The notes under the pieces: model-generated
What the model was told of the DNA's origin: nothing
Databases searched by the model: none
The model's input: the letters and a program-made list of their open reading frames with translations, nothing else
Source of the DNA: UBA1672 sp050633285
Lineage (GTDB): Bacteria > Pseudomonadota > Alphaproteobacteria > Micavibrionales > Micavibrionaceae
Reading direction: 5' to 3'
NCBI GenBank assembly: GCA_050633285.1
Contig: JBOEGG010000002.1
Coordinates: 471,450 to 535,449 of the forward strand
DNA: 64,000 nucleotides
Shown here: positions 53,086 to 61,965 of the stretch, piece by piece
How the letters are laid out: each line of letters begins with the position of its first letter
Numbering within the stretch: position 1 is the stretch's first letter
Position numbers and translations under genes: made by a program

Positions 53086-53865
53086 TTAAGAAATGATTAG
53101 AGCGTTATTCATATCGCGTAAAGTTGTTACAATGCTCTGCGCTGCTAAGACAGAGCTTTTCGGATTCTGTGGATCAGGCATATTCTCAATTTTAGATACA
53201 AGCGTGGAATATGCGCTTTTTACTGTTATTTCGTGTGCATTTCCCTGTGCATGAGGGTCTGCCCAAATCTCAACACGTGTTTTTTCTGCTCCGATCCCTG
53301 CCAGACTAAGAGACGCGGCAACGTTTATATTGGCAGGAAAGCCTCTCGCCGCATCCAATGCATTTCCTTCAAATAACAGTGTTTTCTCGGTAATCGCGCC
53401 CACATCAATATCATTTTCTAAAATAAAAGGTGCACCGCTAAAGCCCTTCGGTAGTTTAGTGGATGCTATTTTTGCGCTCTCAATACCCATCTCACGCATT
53501 GCTTTGACACCATCAAGACCACATAACGCACCCGAAGGGACATATGCTTTACTTGTAGATATTTTATGTTTTTCCACAATCTGTGGATAAAGTAAGAGAG
53601 CTGCACTACTGATAAATATAATATCGGTATTGGTTGTAAAGGCAGCACTTGCCAATTGCGGAACTATGTGTGCAGGTAAACATTCTATGACCAAATCAGA
53701 TTGGGTCACAAGCGTTTCAAAATCGGTTCGTTGTGCACCAAAGTCATTTGTAGATGCAGGGTCGGAAATATAAGCTAATTCAAAGCCGTCAATCCCGGCA
53801 TTAAGTGCCTTTGCCACGGCACTACCTATTGCGCCGATACCGGCTATTCCTACCTTCTTTGTCAT
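53086..53865 (-). CDS. nadX: L-aspartate dehydrogenase
   Basis: 259 residues of the DUF108/AspDH family: an N-terminal Rossmann motif KVGIAGIGAIGSAVAKAL and the conserved central PSGALCGLDGVKAM and GNALDAARGFPANINVAASLSLAG motifs. AspDH oxidises L-aspartate to iminosuccinate, which NadA can convert to quinolinate in NAD synthesis, or the enzyme may work in amino acid catabolism. It overlaps the upstream dehydrogenase by 4 bases (ATGA), so the two are translationally coupled. No nadA or nadC is present in this window. Confidence 0.9.
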   Translation of the reverse strand: MTKKVGIAGIGAIGSAVAKALNAGIDGFELAYISDPASTNDFGAQRTDFETLVTQSDLVIECLPAHIVPQLASAAFTTNTDIIFISSAALLLYPQIVEKHKISTSKAYVPSGALCGLDGVKAMREMGIESAKIASTKLPKGFSGAPFILENDIDVGAITEKTLLFEGNALDAARGFPANINVAASLSLAGIGAEKTRVEIWADPHAQGNAHEITVKSAYSTLVSKIENMPDPQNPKSSVLAAQSIVTTLRDMNNALIIS

Positions 53866-54860
53866 TGTGATAGTTCCTTTAAGTCGTTATAGACATCATC
53901 TATAATCTCTATATCATCTTGTTCTATATTGTTTTTGTAAATTTTTTCAGAGCGCTCACCCGGAATTAAAATATCTTCAATATGGGCATCATGGCGTGAG
54001 GATTTTATTTCCTGTAATAAGGATTCAACATGTGTTTCAAATTGTTCCTGACCGACAAGCATATCTGGATTAATGGTAATAAAGAAGATTCCGTCACTTC
54101 CCTCTACTGCATCACGACCCGATTTTGCACCGATTAATGCGCCGCTTAGTATTTCAATCGCCAGTCCAATAGAAAATCCCTTATACCCATTCATAGGTAA
54201 CATGGCGCCATCCATAGCATCACGAATATTTTGAGAGGGTTTCCCATCTTTATCCACAATAGCATCCACAGGTAATTCATCTCCTGATTTATAAATCTCA
54301 AGCAATTTACCATACGCCCATTGCGCGGTTGTCACATCAACCACACATGGCGTTTTACACGATGGAATACCGAATGATATGGGGTTCGTTCCCACAACCG
54401 GATCAAAGCCATTTGGATGGCAAACCATCGCAAGTGAGTTACAACCCGCAATACCAATCAAACCATTTTCAACAAAAAAACGGTTATAATAATTCATTGT
54501 GCCTGTCGTACCAAAATGATTACGTGCTCCGACAAAGGCAATACCGTTCTCTTTTGCCTTTGTAACTGCGAGGTCTGCCGCGTATTTAGCAGCAACAAGC
54601 CCTAGATTATTCTGTCCGTCTATAATGGCTAAGCCACCAATATCAAGAACTGTAGACGGCTTTGCAGCAGGAAGGCCGTGCTTACATATATAATCTACAC
54701 TCCATTTGACCCGTAATAACCCGTGTGAGCGTTTGCCCGACATTTCATTTTGCATCAAATGGTCGTAAATTACTTGAATTACAGCATCATCATGCAAGCC
54801 AACCTTATAAAAAGCAGCTTGAACCAGCTTAAAAATTTCTGACTTGGGGATAGTCACCAT
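53862..54860 (-). CDS. Ldh family oxidoreductase (malate/sulfolactate/ureidoglycolate type)
   Basis: About 332 residues from the ATG at 54860. An ATG at 54887 adds nine residues but lacks a ribosome site. The family (Ldh_2) is recognised by SGKRSHGLLRVKWSVDYI, GIAFVGARNHFGTTGTMNYY, VVGTNPISFGIPS and GYKGFSIGLAIEILSGALIG. Members are NAD(P)-dependent dehydrogenases of malate, (R)-sulfolactate, ureidoglycolate or delta1-piperideine-2-carboxylate. The substrate cannot be chosen by sequence. It is first in a unit with nadX and a histidine phosphatase, and divergent from recO. Confidence 0.88.
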   Translation of the reverse strand: MVTIPKSEIFKLVQAAFYKVGLHDDAVIQVIYDHLMQNEMSGKRSHGLLRVKWSVDYICKHGLPAAKPSTVLDIGGLAIIDGQNNLGLVAAKYAADLAVTKAKENGIAFVGARNHFGTTGTMNYYNRFFVENGLIGIAGCNSLAMVCHPNGFDPVVGTNPISFGIPSCKTPCVVDVTTAQWAYGKLLEIYKSGDELPVDAIVDKDGKPSQNIRDAMDGAMLPMNGYKGFSIGLAIEILSGALIGAKSGRDAVEGSDGIFFITINPDMLVGQEQFETHVESLLQEIKSSRHDAHIEDILIPGERSEKIYKNNIEQDDIEIIDDVYNDLKELSQ

Positions 54861-54915
54861 AAGAATGCGTCTTTCCACTGGAATCATTTATCATTCATTG
54901 TGATAATAGAGACCT

Positions 54916-55755
54916 ATGGAAAGATGGCAAGATCAGGCAATAATTTTATCTGTGCGCCCGCACGGTGAGAGCGGGGCAATCGTCAGTGTGCTTACCGAAC
55001 GTAATGGGCGGTGCGCAGGCTATATGCGTGGTGCATCGTCTTCTAAAAATAGAGGCACGTTAGAGCAGGGCAATATCGTTGATGCGAATTGGCAAGCTAG
55101 AAACGCCGATAGCCTTGGGTCCTTTTCACTAGAGGCATCGCGTTGTACGGCCGCACGTATCATGCATGACCCGTTAAAATTGGCCGCACTACAATCGGCG
55201 TGTAGCTTATGCGATCAGGCTTTACCTGAGAAGGAAGGACATATAGGCGTCTATAACGGTCTATTGGTCCTATTGGATATTCTGGAGAGCGATATTTGGG
55301 CAGCAGGCTATGTTATGTGGGAAATTGCCCTATTAAAGGAGCTCGGGTTTTCTTTAGATTTGTCACAATGTGCAGGTGGAGGAGATAAAAATACTCTGGC
55401 CTATGTAAGTCCGAAAACCGGACGCGCAGTCAGCTACATGGCAGGAGAACCCTATAAAGATAAACTGCTCCCTTTACCGGGGTTTTTAAAACCAAATGGC
55501 GGCCCTGATGATGCACAAGACATTATTACAGGCCTTCAAATGACACGGTTTTTCTTTGAACATTGGGTCTTCACACATCATAGTCGTGGATTGCCTGAAG
55601 GGAAAATAAGGTTGGACTTGCGTTTTGCTGAGCATTTTGCCAAAACAAAGGACAACAAATTTGATGCAAGTCTACTTGGCTCTGATCGCGGGCTTGAGGA
55701 TGACAATATAAGAAACACAAACGAATTGGGTAAAGAACTCTATGTCTCAGGATAA
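54916..55755 (+). CDS. recO: DNA repair protein RecO
   Basis: 279 residues, somewhat longer than the usual 240-250. RecO loads RecA onto SSB-coated DNA with RecR and anneals strands. The N-terminal OB domain (DQAIILSVRPHGESGAIVSVLTERNGRCAGYMRG) and the C-terminal helical part (VMWEIALLKELGFSLDLSQCAGGG, with GLQMTRFFFEHWVF) match alphaproteobacterial RecO. The last 25 residues are polar and may be a lineage extension. It overlaps parC by 14 bases. Confidence 0.93.
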   Translation: MERWQDQAIILSVRPHGESGAIVSVLTERNGRCAGYMRGASSSKNRGTLEQGNIVDANWQARNADSLGSFSLEASRCTAARIMHDPLKLAALQSACSLCDQALPEKEGHIGVYNGLLVLLDILESDIWAAGYVMWEIALLKELGFSLDLSQCAGGGDKNTLAYVSPKTGRAVSYMAGEPYKDKLLPLPGFLKPNGGPDDAQDIITGLQMTRFFFEHWVFTHHSRGLPEGKIRLDLRFAEHFAKTKDNKFDASLLGSDRGLEDDNIRNTNELGKELYVSG

Positions 55756-57982
55756 TGCAGAAGTAACAGATGTTATTGATCAGCCAATGGGTGAAATCCT
55801 GTCAGAGCGATATTTATCTTATGCGCTTTCAACGATTATGAGCCGTTCACTGCCTGATGTCCGTGATGGAATGAAGCCCGTGCACCGTCGTTTGATGTTC
55901 GCGATGTATCAATTGAAACTAAACCCGAACCAGTCCCCCAAAAAGTCCGCGCGTGTTGTCGGTGATGTCATTGGTAAATATCACCCGCATGGTGACACTG
56001 CCGTATATGATGCAATGGTTCGTCTGGCACAGGACTTTGCACAACGATACCCTCTCGTAAACGGGCAAGGAAACTTTGGTAATATTGATGGCGATAACGC
56101 GGCCGCTATGCGTTATACAGAGGCTAAATTAACAGATGTAGCACTTTTACTTCTTGATGGTATCGAAGAAGATGCCGTAGATTTCCGTTCAAACTATGAT
56201 GGTTCGGAAAGTGAGCCGGTTGTTCTACCTGGTGGTTTCCCTAACCTTCTTGCAAATGGCTCCAGCGGTATCGCAGTTGGTATGGCGACAAACATCCCAC
56301 CACATAATATGTATGAACTTTGCGGCGCAATGGAATTGATGCTTGATAAAGATCCAAGCGTCGCAGAGCTTGTCGATATCGTACAAGGGCCGGATATGCC
56401 AACCGGTGGAACACTTGTTGAGAAAAAAGAAGACATTGTAAAGGCATATGAAACAGGTAAGGGCGCGTTCCGTGTGCGTGCGAAATGGGAAAAAGAAGAG
56501 CTGAAGCAGGGAATGTATCAGATCGTCATTACTGAAATCCCATATCAGGTGCAAAAATCTAAATTAATTGAGAAAATTGCAGACCTTATCAATACAAAAA
56601 AAGTGCCACTACTAGATGATGTTCGCGATGAATCTGCCGAAGATGTGCGTATGGTTCTTGTGCCAAAAAACCGTAATGTTGATCCGGCAATTCTTATGGA
56701 GGCCTTATTCCGCGTGTGTGATCTGGAAACACGTTTCAATATGAACCTTAATGTTCTTGAAAATGGCCTTGTCCCGCGTGTTATGAACCTAAAAGAAGCG
56801 TTGCAAAACTGGCTTAACCATCAACAAGACGTCTTGGTACGTCGTTCACGCTTCCGTTTGGAAAAGGTTCTACACCGCTTACAGGTTTTAGAAGGTTACC
56901 TTGTTGTATTCCTAAATGTTGATGAAGTTATCCGCATCATCCGTTTTGAAGAAAAGCCAAAAGAGTGCCTGATGAAGACATTCAACCTGACAGAGGTTCA
57001 AGTAGAGGCGATTTTAAACCTTCGTTTGCGTCGTTTGCATAAGTTGGAAGAAATGGAAATCCGTGGTGAGCATGATGAGCTGTCTAAAGAGCGTGATATG
57101 CTTGAAAAGCTAATCGGCTCAGAAGCACGCCAATGGACAAAAATTAAAAAGCAAATAGCCGCTTTGAAAGAAATGTTTGGCCTTGATACTGAACTTGGGG
57201 CACGTCGTACTAAAATCGGAAGCGCCCCTGCGCCAATTGCCATTGATCTTGATGCAATCATGATTGAAAAAGAACCTGTAACAATTATTTGTTCATCACA
57301 AGGGTGGATTAAGGCCCTAAAAGGTCATGGGCATAAAGCATCGGATATTAAATATAAAGAAGGTGATCGCGGTCAGTTCGTATTAGAGGTGCAAACCACA
57401 GATAAGCTGGTCGTTTTTGCATCAAACGGACGTTTCTACACACTTGGTTGTGATAAACTCCCCTCAGGCCGTGGATTTGGTGAGCCATTACGCATTATGG
57501 TGGATATCCCTAATGATGCAAATGTTGCAATGATGATGACACATCAACCGAAAAGTAAAATACTCGTGGCTTCAACAGATGGGCGTGGGTTCATTGTGAA
57601 GTCTGATGATGTGCTCGCCCAAACAAAAACAGGTAAGCAGGTTCTTAATGTTTCTGGTAAAGTTGAGGCTGTTATTTGCCGTTATGTAGATAATGCGGAT
57701 GATCATGTTGCAATAATTGGACAAAACCGCAAAATGCTTGCGTTCCCATTGGATGAGTTACCGGAAATGACCAAAGGTAAGGGCGTTATTTTGCAGAAAT
57801 TTAAGGATGGTGAGCTGTCTGATGCCAAAACCTTTAATTTGGAAGCTGGCCTGTCCTATAAATATGGCTCAGGCACAACGAGCGTAGAAGATATAACGCC
57901 ATGGATTGGTAAACGCGCAAGTGCCGGGCGTCTACCGCCAAATGGTTTCCCTAAAAGCAACCGCTTTGATTATAAATTCTAA
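55742..57982 (+). CDS. parC: DNA topoisomerase IV subunit A
   Basis: 746 residues. With ParE it decatenates daughter chromosomes. The catalytic Tyr125 lies in AAAMRYTEAKLT, and the QRDR region reads KYHPHGDTAVYDAM, with Thr86 and Asp90 at the positions of E. coli Ser80 and Glu84. The C-terminal beta-pinwheel lacks a GyrA box (QRRGGKG) and carries instead CDKLPSGRGFGEPLRIMVDI, so ParC rather than GyrA. The start overlaps recO, as in other alphaproteobacteria. Confidence 0.95.
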   Translation: MSQDNAEVTDVIDQPMGEILSERYLSYALSTIMSRSLPDVRDGMKPVHRRLMFAMYQLKLNPNQSPKKSARVVGDVIGKYHPHGDTAVYDAMVRLAQDFAQRYPLVNGQGNFGNIDGDNAAAMRYTEAKLTDVALLLLDGIEEDAVDFRSNYDGSESEPVVLPGGFPNLLANGSSGIAVGMATNIPPHNMYELCGAMELMLDKDPSVAELVDIVQGPDMPTGGTLVEKKEDIVKAYETGKGAFRVRAKWEKEELKQGMYQIVITEIPYQVQKSKLIEKIADLINTKKVPLLDDVRDESAEDVRMVLVPKNRNVDPAILMEALFRVCDLETRFNMNLNVLENGLVPRVMNLKEALQNWLNHQQDVLVRRSRFRLEKVLHRLQVLEGYLVVFLNVDEVIRIIRFEEKPKECLMKTFNLTEVQVEAILNLRLRRLHKLEEMEIRGEHDELSKERDMLEKLIGSEARQWTKIKKQIAALKEMFGLDTELGARRTKIGSAPAPIAIDLDAIMIEKEPVTIICSSQGWIKALKGHGHKASDIKYKEGDRGQFVLEVQTTDKLVVFASNGRFYTLGCDKLPSGRGFGEPLRIMVDIPNDANVAMMMTHQPKSKILVASTDGRGFIVKSDDVLAQTKTGKQVLNVSGKVEAVICRYVDNADDHVAIIGQNRKMLAFPLDELPEMTKGKGVILQKFKDGELSDAKTFNLEAGLSYKYGSGTTSVEDITPWIGKRASAGRLPPNGFPKSNRFDYKF

Positions 57983-57996
57983 AGACAAGGCGATGT

Positions 57997-58656
57997 TTAC
58001 AGGGGTGGGTTAAGATCGCGTGGGCATCCACTTTGAATTTTTTCATAGGCTTCGGGGAATGCATACGCTTTTATTTTACTTTTAGGGTCATTTTCCAACC
58101 ATTGTATGGCTGTTGAATTCTTACGTATGAATTTTTTTAGCTCTTTCCACCATTCGTTACAAACTTCAGGGGCAGCATGGCCGATAGGTGAATATTTATT
58201 GCCAATCCATGTAAACCCGGATCGCCCAATAGAGCCTTTATGCTCCCGCCCCTCAGGCAAGGCAGTGAAACAAAAAACAGATGTATTTTCTTTGGTCGAT
58301 GGAATAGGGGCGTCCATATTAAAGCTATCAACCTTCCAACCATCGGGTAATTGTTTAATATCTTTTTCAACACTTTCCTCTGTCTCCTGTAAAAGGCAGC
58401 TGATTTCAATATTTGTTTTATTATGATAAAGATACATATCCCGACAAAGGGTCGAAGGAATTACATTCTGCGTTTTCCACGAATAAATAGATCTGTCAGA
58501 CCCATAGGTAAACGGATAAACTTCAAGGTCTTTTGGGTTCTTAGGTATTGGTTCTACCTTTGTATTAACAAACCATGTGACATCTTCATTTTGATTAAGC
58601 CATTCTCTAATGGTATTGGCGTCATTGTCTGTTAAGTAAAGAATGATCTCTGGCAT
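57997..58656 (-). CDS. Hypothetical protein, no family recognised
   Basis: 219 residues, soluble, no signal peptide. The N-terminus reads EIILYLTDNDANTIREWLNQNEDVTWFVNT, and a central Cys-rich region (LCRDMYLYHNKTNIEISCLLQ) is followed by GRSGFTWIGNKYSPIGHAAPEVCNEWWKELKKFIRKNSTAIQW. The Trp/Asn-rich composition with many aromatic residues suggests a compact effector, immunity or ligand-binding fold, but that is speculation. It is inserted between parC and motB and has no partner. It could be a lineage-specific acquired gene. Confidence 0.65.
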   Translation of the reverse strand: MPEIILYLTDNDANTIREWLNQNEDVTWFVNTKVEPIPKNPKDLEVYPFTYGSDRSIYSWKTQNVIPSTLCRDMYLYHNKTNIEISCLLQETEESVEKDIKQLPDGWKVDSFNMDAPIPSTKENTSVFCFTALPEGREHKGSIGRSGFTWIGNKYSPIGHAAPEVCNEWWKELKKFIRKNSTAIQWLENDPKSKIKAYAFPEAYEKIQSGCPRDLNPPL

Positions 58657-58741
58657 AGATTGCTTTTCCCTGATTAGTTGTTTGTATTATCTTTACTATT
58701 TTAAGCTGTCATTAGTCGACTTAAAATCTTTGAAAATAATT

Positions 58742-59710
58742 TTAAGGGAACTCAACTGCACCAGGTGTTCTACGATATGGGTTAACGGGGATGGCTTCTA
58801 ATTCCTGTAATTCTTCACCATCGTCCTCTTCAATAAACTCTTCTTCACCTTCTTCAGGGGGAAGCGGGTTTGTTAATTCTTCTTTTAATAGAATGAGTGT
58901 AATACGACGGTTTCGTGGATCTAATGGATTATCTTGGATAAGTGGATCTGTCGCCGCTTTACCCATAACATTATTTAAACGTTCTGGCGGAATACCCGCT
59001 TCTAGCATAACACGACGAGAGGCATTGGCGCGATCCGCAGATAACTCCCAATTGGTATATTGCGCACCCTTGGAATAACGAGAGGCATCTGTATGCCCGC
59101 GTACTGAAATTTCATTCGGCATATCAAACACAATTTCTGTAATTTGCGAAAGAAGTTCTGATGTCTTGCCATACATTTTATCACTGCCAGATGGAAACAT
59201 GGACTCATCTTCTTTATCAACAATCTGAATACGTAAACCTTCAGGGGTGATATCAATGAGGATGTTATCTCCAAGCTTTTGCAGCTTTGGATGCTTTTGT
59301 ATCGCTTGCTTGATTTTTTCTGCGGCTTTTTCAAAACGTTTCTTTTCCGCCGCTTCGCGTTTTTTTGCAACAGTAGATTTGGCTTTTGATCCACGCAAGC
59401 GTTGCTGCGTTACTTGCATAGGTACAAGCGGGTTCTTGTTCGAAGCCATTGCACCCTCAGCAGAAAGGGTTAATCCACCTAAAACACCCCCCGCACCGCT
59501 TTTACTGTCGGAAACCATGGGGTGGCTGGGGTTGAAGTAATCGGAAATCGCATTTTTTTGCTCTTGCGTCGTAACGTTTAACAGCCACATAAGCAAAAAG
59601 AACGCCATCATCGCAGTCACGAAATCGGCATACGCAACTTTCCATGCGCCCCCGTGATGTTCATAGGGCAGAGCAATAATCTCTATGTGAATGTTATTAT
59701 GTTGCGACAT
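58742..59710 (-). CDS. motB: Flagellar motor stator protein MotB
   Basis: 322 residues. The N-terminal membrane helix carries the proton-binding Asp in WKVAYADFVTAMMAFFLLMWL, followed by the plug region and a C-terminal OmpA-like peptidoglycan-binding domain (ISVRGHTDASRYSKGAQYTNWELSADRANASRRVML). The Arg/Lys/Ala-rich linker (about 105-145) and the acidic Glu-rich C-terminus are lineage features. The start has AGGA 4 bases upstream. It follows motA by 22 bases; no other flagellar gene is in the window. Confidence 0.93.
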   Translation of the reverse strand: MSQHNNIHIEIIALPYEHHGGAWKVAYADFVTAMMAFFLLMWLLNVTTQEQKNAISDYFNPSHPMVSDSKSGAGGVLGGLTLSAEGAMASNKNPLVPMQVTQQRLRGSKAKSTVAKKREAAEKKRFEKAAEKIKQAIQKHPKLQKLGDNILIDITPEGLRIQIVDKEDESMFPSGSDKMYGKTSELLSQITEIVFDMPNEISVRGHTDASRYSKGAQYTNWELSADRANASRRVMLEAGIPPERLNNVMGKAATDPLIQDNPLDPRNRRITLILLKEELTNPLPPEEGEEEFIEEDDGEELQELEAIPVNPYRRTPGAVEFP

Positions 59711-59732
59711 GTATTCCTAAATTTTCCAATGA

Positions 59733-60620
59733 TTAAGGTGGTGGTGGTAGCTCATTCAATATTTCCTCAAGCTCGGCAAAGCTTGGCTGTATGCCATGTG
59801 GCAATGCTTTTCGTGCGAATTCTACGGCAACTTGTGGTGCTGCTCCGGTTAAAAACGCGACAATACCTGTTTTAAGGATTTTATAGTACAAAATTTCAGT
59901 GTCTGCTTTTTCTGTCATTGCCGTTGAGATAGGTGCGACCATAGCATATGAAATCCACACACCAAGGAATGTACCAACAAGAGCACCACCAATCAATTTA
60001 CCCAGAACTTCGGGTGGCTCGGAGATAGAAGCCATTGTTTTAATAACCCCCAAAACCGCAGCAACAATACCAAGAGCCGGAATACCTTCTGCCATATGGT
60101 GCATCGCATGTCCGGGATGATGCTCATGATGGGAAATCTGCTCAATTTCTTTATCCATGAGAGAGCCAATCTGCCCCGGGTCTTCATTACCAAGGGAAAT
60201 AATTCTAAAATAATCACAAACAAAGTCTAATGCATGGTGATTACCCTGAAATTTAGGGAATTGAGAGAAAAGGGCACTTTCATGCGGGTTTTCTACATGA
60301 GCTTCTAATGCAAGGAAACCTTTAGAGCGTGCAAGTTTAAAAAGTGTGAACATCATACTGAGTAATTCAATATAATCCTCTTTTTTATATGCCGCAGGCT
60401 TAGCAAGACAACTGAAATATTTCAGCGTGTATTTGACTGTGTCCATAGAGTTGGCAACGAGGAAAGCAGCAACAGCACACCCCATGATAATAACAACTTC
60501 GGCTGGTGTCGCTGGAAGAATAATACCCGTCAAAAGGTGCATCGCCTTTTCCATACCCGCAGCCATAATCAGACCACCGATAGTACAGACAAAAACTAAA
60601 ATAAGGCCGAGGAACTTCAT
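59733..60620 (-). CDS. motA: Flagellar motor stator protein MotA
   Basis: About 295 residues from the ATG at 60620 (a TTG at 60632 is in frame but abuts the ribosome site). The protein has four membrane helices: MKFLGLILVFVCTIGGLIMAAG at the N-terminus, VVIIMGCAVAAFLVANSM, IPALGIVAAVLGVIKTM, and GALVGTFLGVWISYAMVAPI. The Pro in IPALGI and the cytoplasmic charged residues around RSKGFLALEAHVENP fit MotA. With MotB it forms the H+-driven stator. Palindromes that may act as operators lie upstream. hemB precedes it on the same strand. Confidence 0.94.
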   Translation of the reverse strand: MKFLGLILVFVCTIGGLIMAAGMEKAMHLLTGIILPATPAEVVIIMGCAVAAFLVANSMDTVKYTLKYFSCLAKPAAYKKEDYIELLSMMFTLFKLARSKGFLALEAHVENPHESALFSQFPKFQGNHHALDFVCDYFRIISLGNEDPGQIGSLMDKEIEQISHHEHHPGHAMHHMAEGIPALGIVAAVLGVIKTMASISEPPEVLGKLIGGALVGTFLGVWISYAMVAPISTAMTEKADTEILYYKILKTGIVAFLTGAAPQVAVEFARKALPHGIQPSFAELEEILNELPPPP

Positions 60621-60718
60621 AAGCTGGGTCAATCCTTTCTGACTTGGGTATACGGGGCATTTCTTGCCCTAAAATCCAGTTTACTATTGTAATATATATA
60701 ACGCAGTGAGTGCAGAGA

Positions 60719-60745
60719 CCCGAACGGGAATCTTTATAATAAAGA
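60719..60745. promoter_or_regulatory. Two adjacent palindromes upstream of motA
   Basis: CCCG-AA-CGGG (60719-60728) is followed two bases later by a perfect 7-1-7 palindrome TCTTTAT-A-ATAAAGA (60731-60745). They lie about 99-125 bases upstream of the motA ATG. The GC-rich hairpin could also be an mRNA element. The regulator is unknown; the AT-rich palindrome overlaps a TATTAT -10-like hexamer. Confidence 0.4.
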
Positions 60746-60817
60746 CTATACCACGATTGTGCTGCTTTTTTCCTTAAAAATCAAGAAATTGGAGCATTTT
60801 TTTATAATAAGGAAAAC

Positions 60818-61813
60818 CTATGCACGTAAGAGCATTTGTGCTACATCACGCGCGGCATAGGTTAAAATACCATCGGTTCCGGCGCGTTTGAATGCAATCA
60901 TAGTCTCTATAATGGCGCTATTATAGTCCAGCCACCCATTGTCAGATGCAGCGCGCAACATCGCATACTCGCCGCTAACATGGTATGCGAAAGTAGGAAC
61001 GTTAAATTCAGACTTTACATGCGTTATTATGTCGAGATAGGGCATTCCCGGCTTAACCATAACCATATCTGCGCCTTCTGTAATATCTAGTGCCACCTCT
61101 GCAATGGCCTCGGCACTATTCGCAGGGTTCATTTGGTATGTTTTCTTATCTCCGGTTAAACATCCGGATGATTGTACGGCATCACGAAACGGGCCATAAA
61201 AGGCGGATGCGTATTTTGCTGCATACGACATAATCATCGTGTTTTGCTGGTTGTTTGTGTCCAGAGTAGTGCGTATTGCGCCAATACGACCATCCATCAT
61301 ATCTGATGGAGCAATTATATCTGCGCCGGCTTGTGCCTGAACTAGGGCTTGCTTACATAAAACCTCAACTGTTTCATCATTTAAAATAACGCCGTCTTGA
61401 ATTAATCCGTCGTGCCCATGGCTTGTATAAGGGTCAAGTGCGACATCTGTAATTAACCCTATTTCGGGAACTTCTTTTTTCAATGCAGAAATTGCACGGC
61501 ACATGAGGTTATTTGGGTTATATGATTCTTTGCCATCCTCTGTTTTTCTGTCCGATGGCGTAATTGGAAATAGCGCAATAGCATTAACCCCCAGATCTCT
61601 TGCTTTTTTCACTTCCTCAATAAGAATATCGATTGAATAACGCTCAACATTCGGCATAGATGGGATTTTTTCACGTGTATTTTGCCCATCTAGAACAAAA
61701 ACTGGCCAAATCAGGTCGTTTACACTGAGTGTATTCTCTTCAACTAAGTTTCTGATCCATGCGCTAGATCGCACTCTACGCATGCGTTTTGCAGGGTATG
61801 ATGGGTTTATCAT
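60818..61813 (-). CDS. hemB: Delta-aminolevulinic acid dehydratase (porphobilinogen synthase)
   Basis: 331 residues. It condenses two 5-aminolevulinate molecules to porphobilinogen in heme and chlorophyll synthesis. The active-site Lys regions (MVKPGMPYLDII, and SYAAKYASAFYGPFRDA) are present. The metal site reads DVALDPYTSHGHDG with no Cys triad, so it is a magnesium-type rather than a zinc-type ALAD, as is usual for alphaproteobacteria. The length is typical (about 330). It is divergent from the MarR-type gene. Confidence 0.96.
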   Translation of the reverse strand: MINPSYPAKRMRRVRSSAWIRNLVEENTLSVNDLIWPVFVLDGQNTREKIPSMPNVERYSIDILIEEVKKARDLGVNAIALFPITPSDRKTEDGKESYNPNNLMCRAISALKKEVPEIGLITDVALDPYTSHGHDGLIQDGVILNDETVEVLCKQALVQAQAGADIIAPSDMMDGRIGAIRTTLDTNNQQNTMIMSYAAKYASAFYGPFRDAVQSSGCLTGDKKTYQMNPANSAEAIAEVALDITEGADMVMVKPGMPYLDIITHVKSEFNVPTFAYHVSGEYAMLRAASDNGWLDYNSAIIETMIAFKRAGTDGILTYAARDVAQMLLRA

Positions 61814-61887
61814 GGGCTTTTTTCACTTTTTCTTATGTTCTTTTACATTTCATTAAGTCAAAAGATATATAAAATGGCTTTGCGCTT

Positions 61888-61910
61888 CGATCAAACTTTA
61901 ATTATGATCG
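61888..61910. promoter_or_regulatory. Inverted repeat CGATCA-N11-TGATCG between hemB and marR-type gene
   Basis: CGATCA (61888-61893) and TGATCG (61905-61910) form a dyad about 55 bases before the MarR-type GTG start. Its position suits an autoregulatory operator. The spacing of 17 bases between half-site starts is about 1.6 helical turns. Confidence 0.4.
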
Positions 61911-61965
61911 GCAGAAATATGATGTTAGCACATCGCATATATAAATAGGATTTTGGAGATAAAAC

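Noticed and set aside
58698..58727. ATTTTAAG / CTTAAAAT repeat between the orphan gene and motB
   Set aside because: The stem is entirely AT apart from one pair, with a 14-base loop; not stable enough to call.
60768..60816. Inverted repeat TTTTCCTTA / TAAGGAAAA after hemB
   Set aside because: The loop of about 31 bases is too large and the stem too AT-rich to call a terminator.
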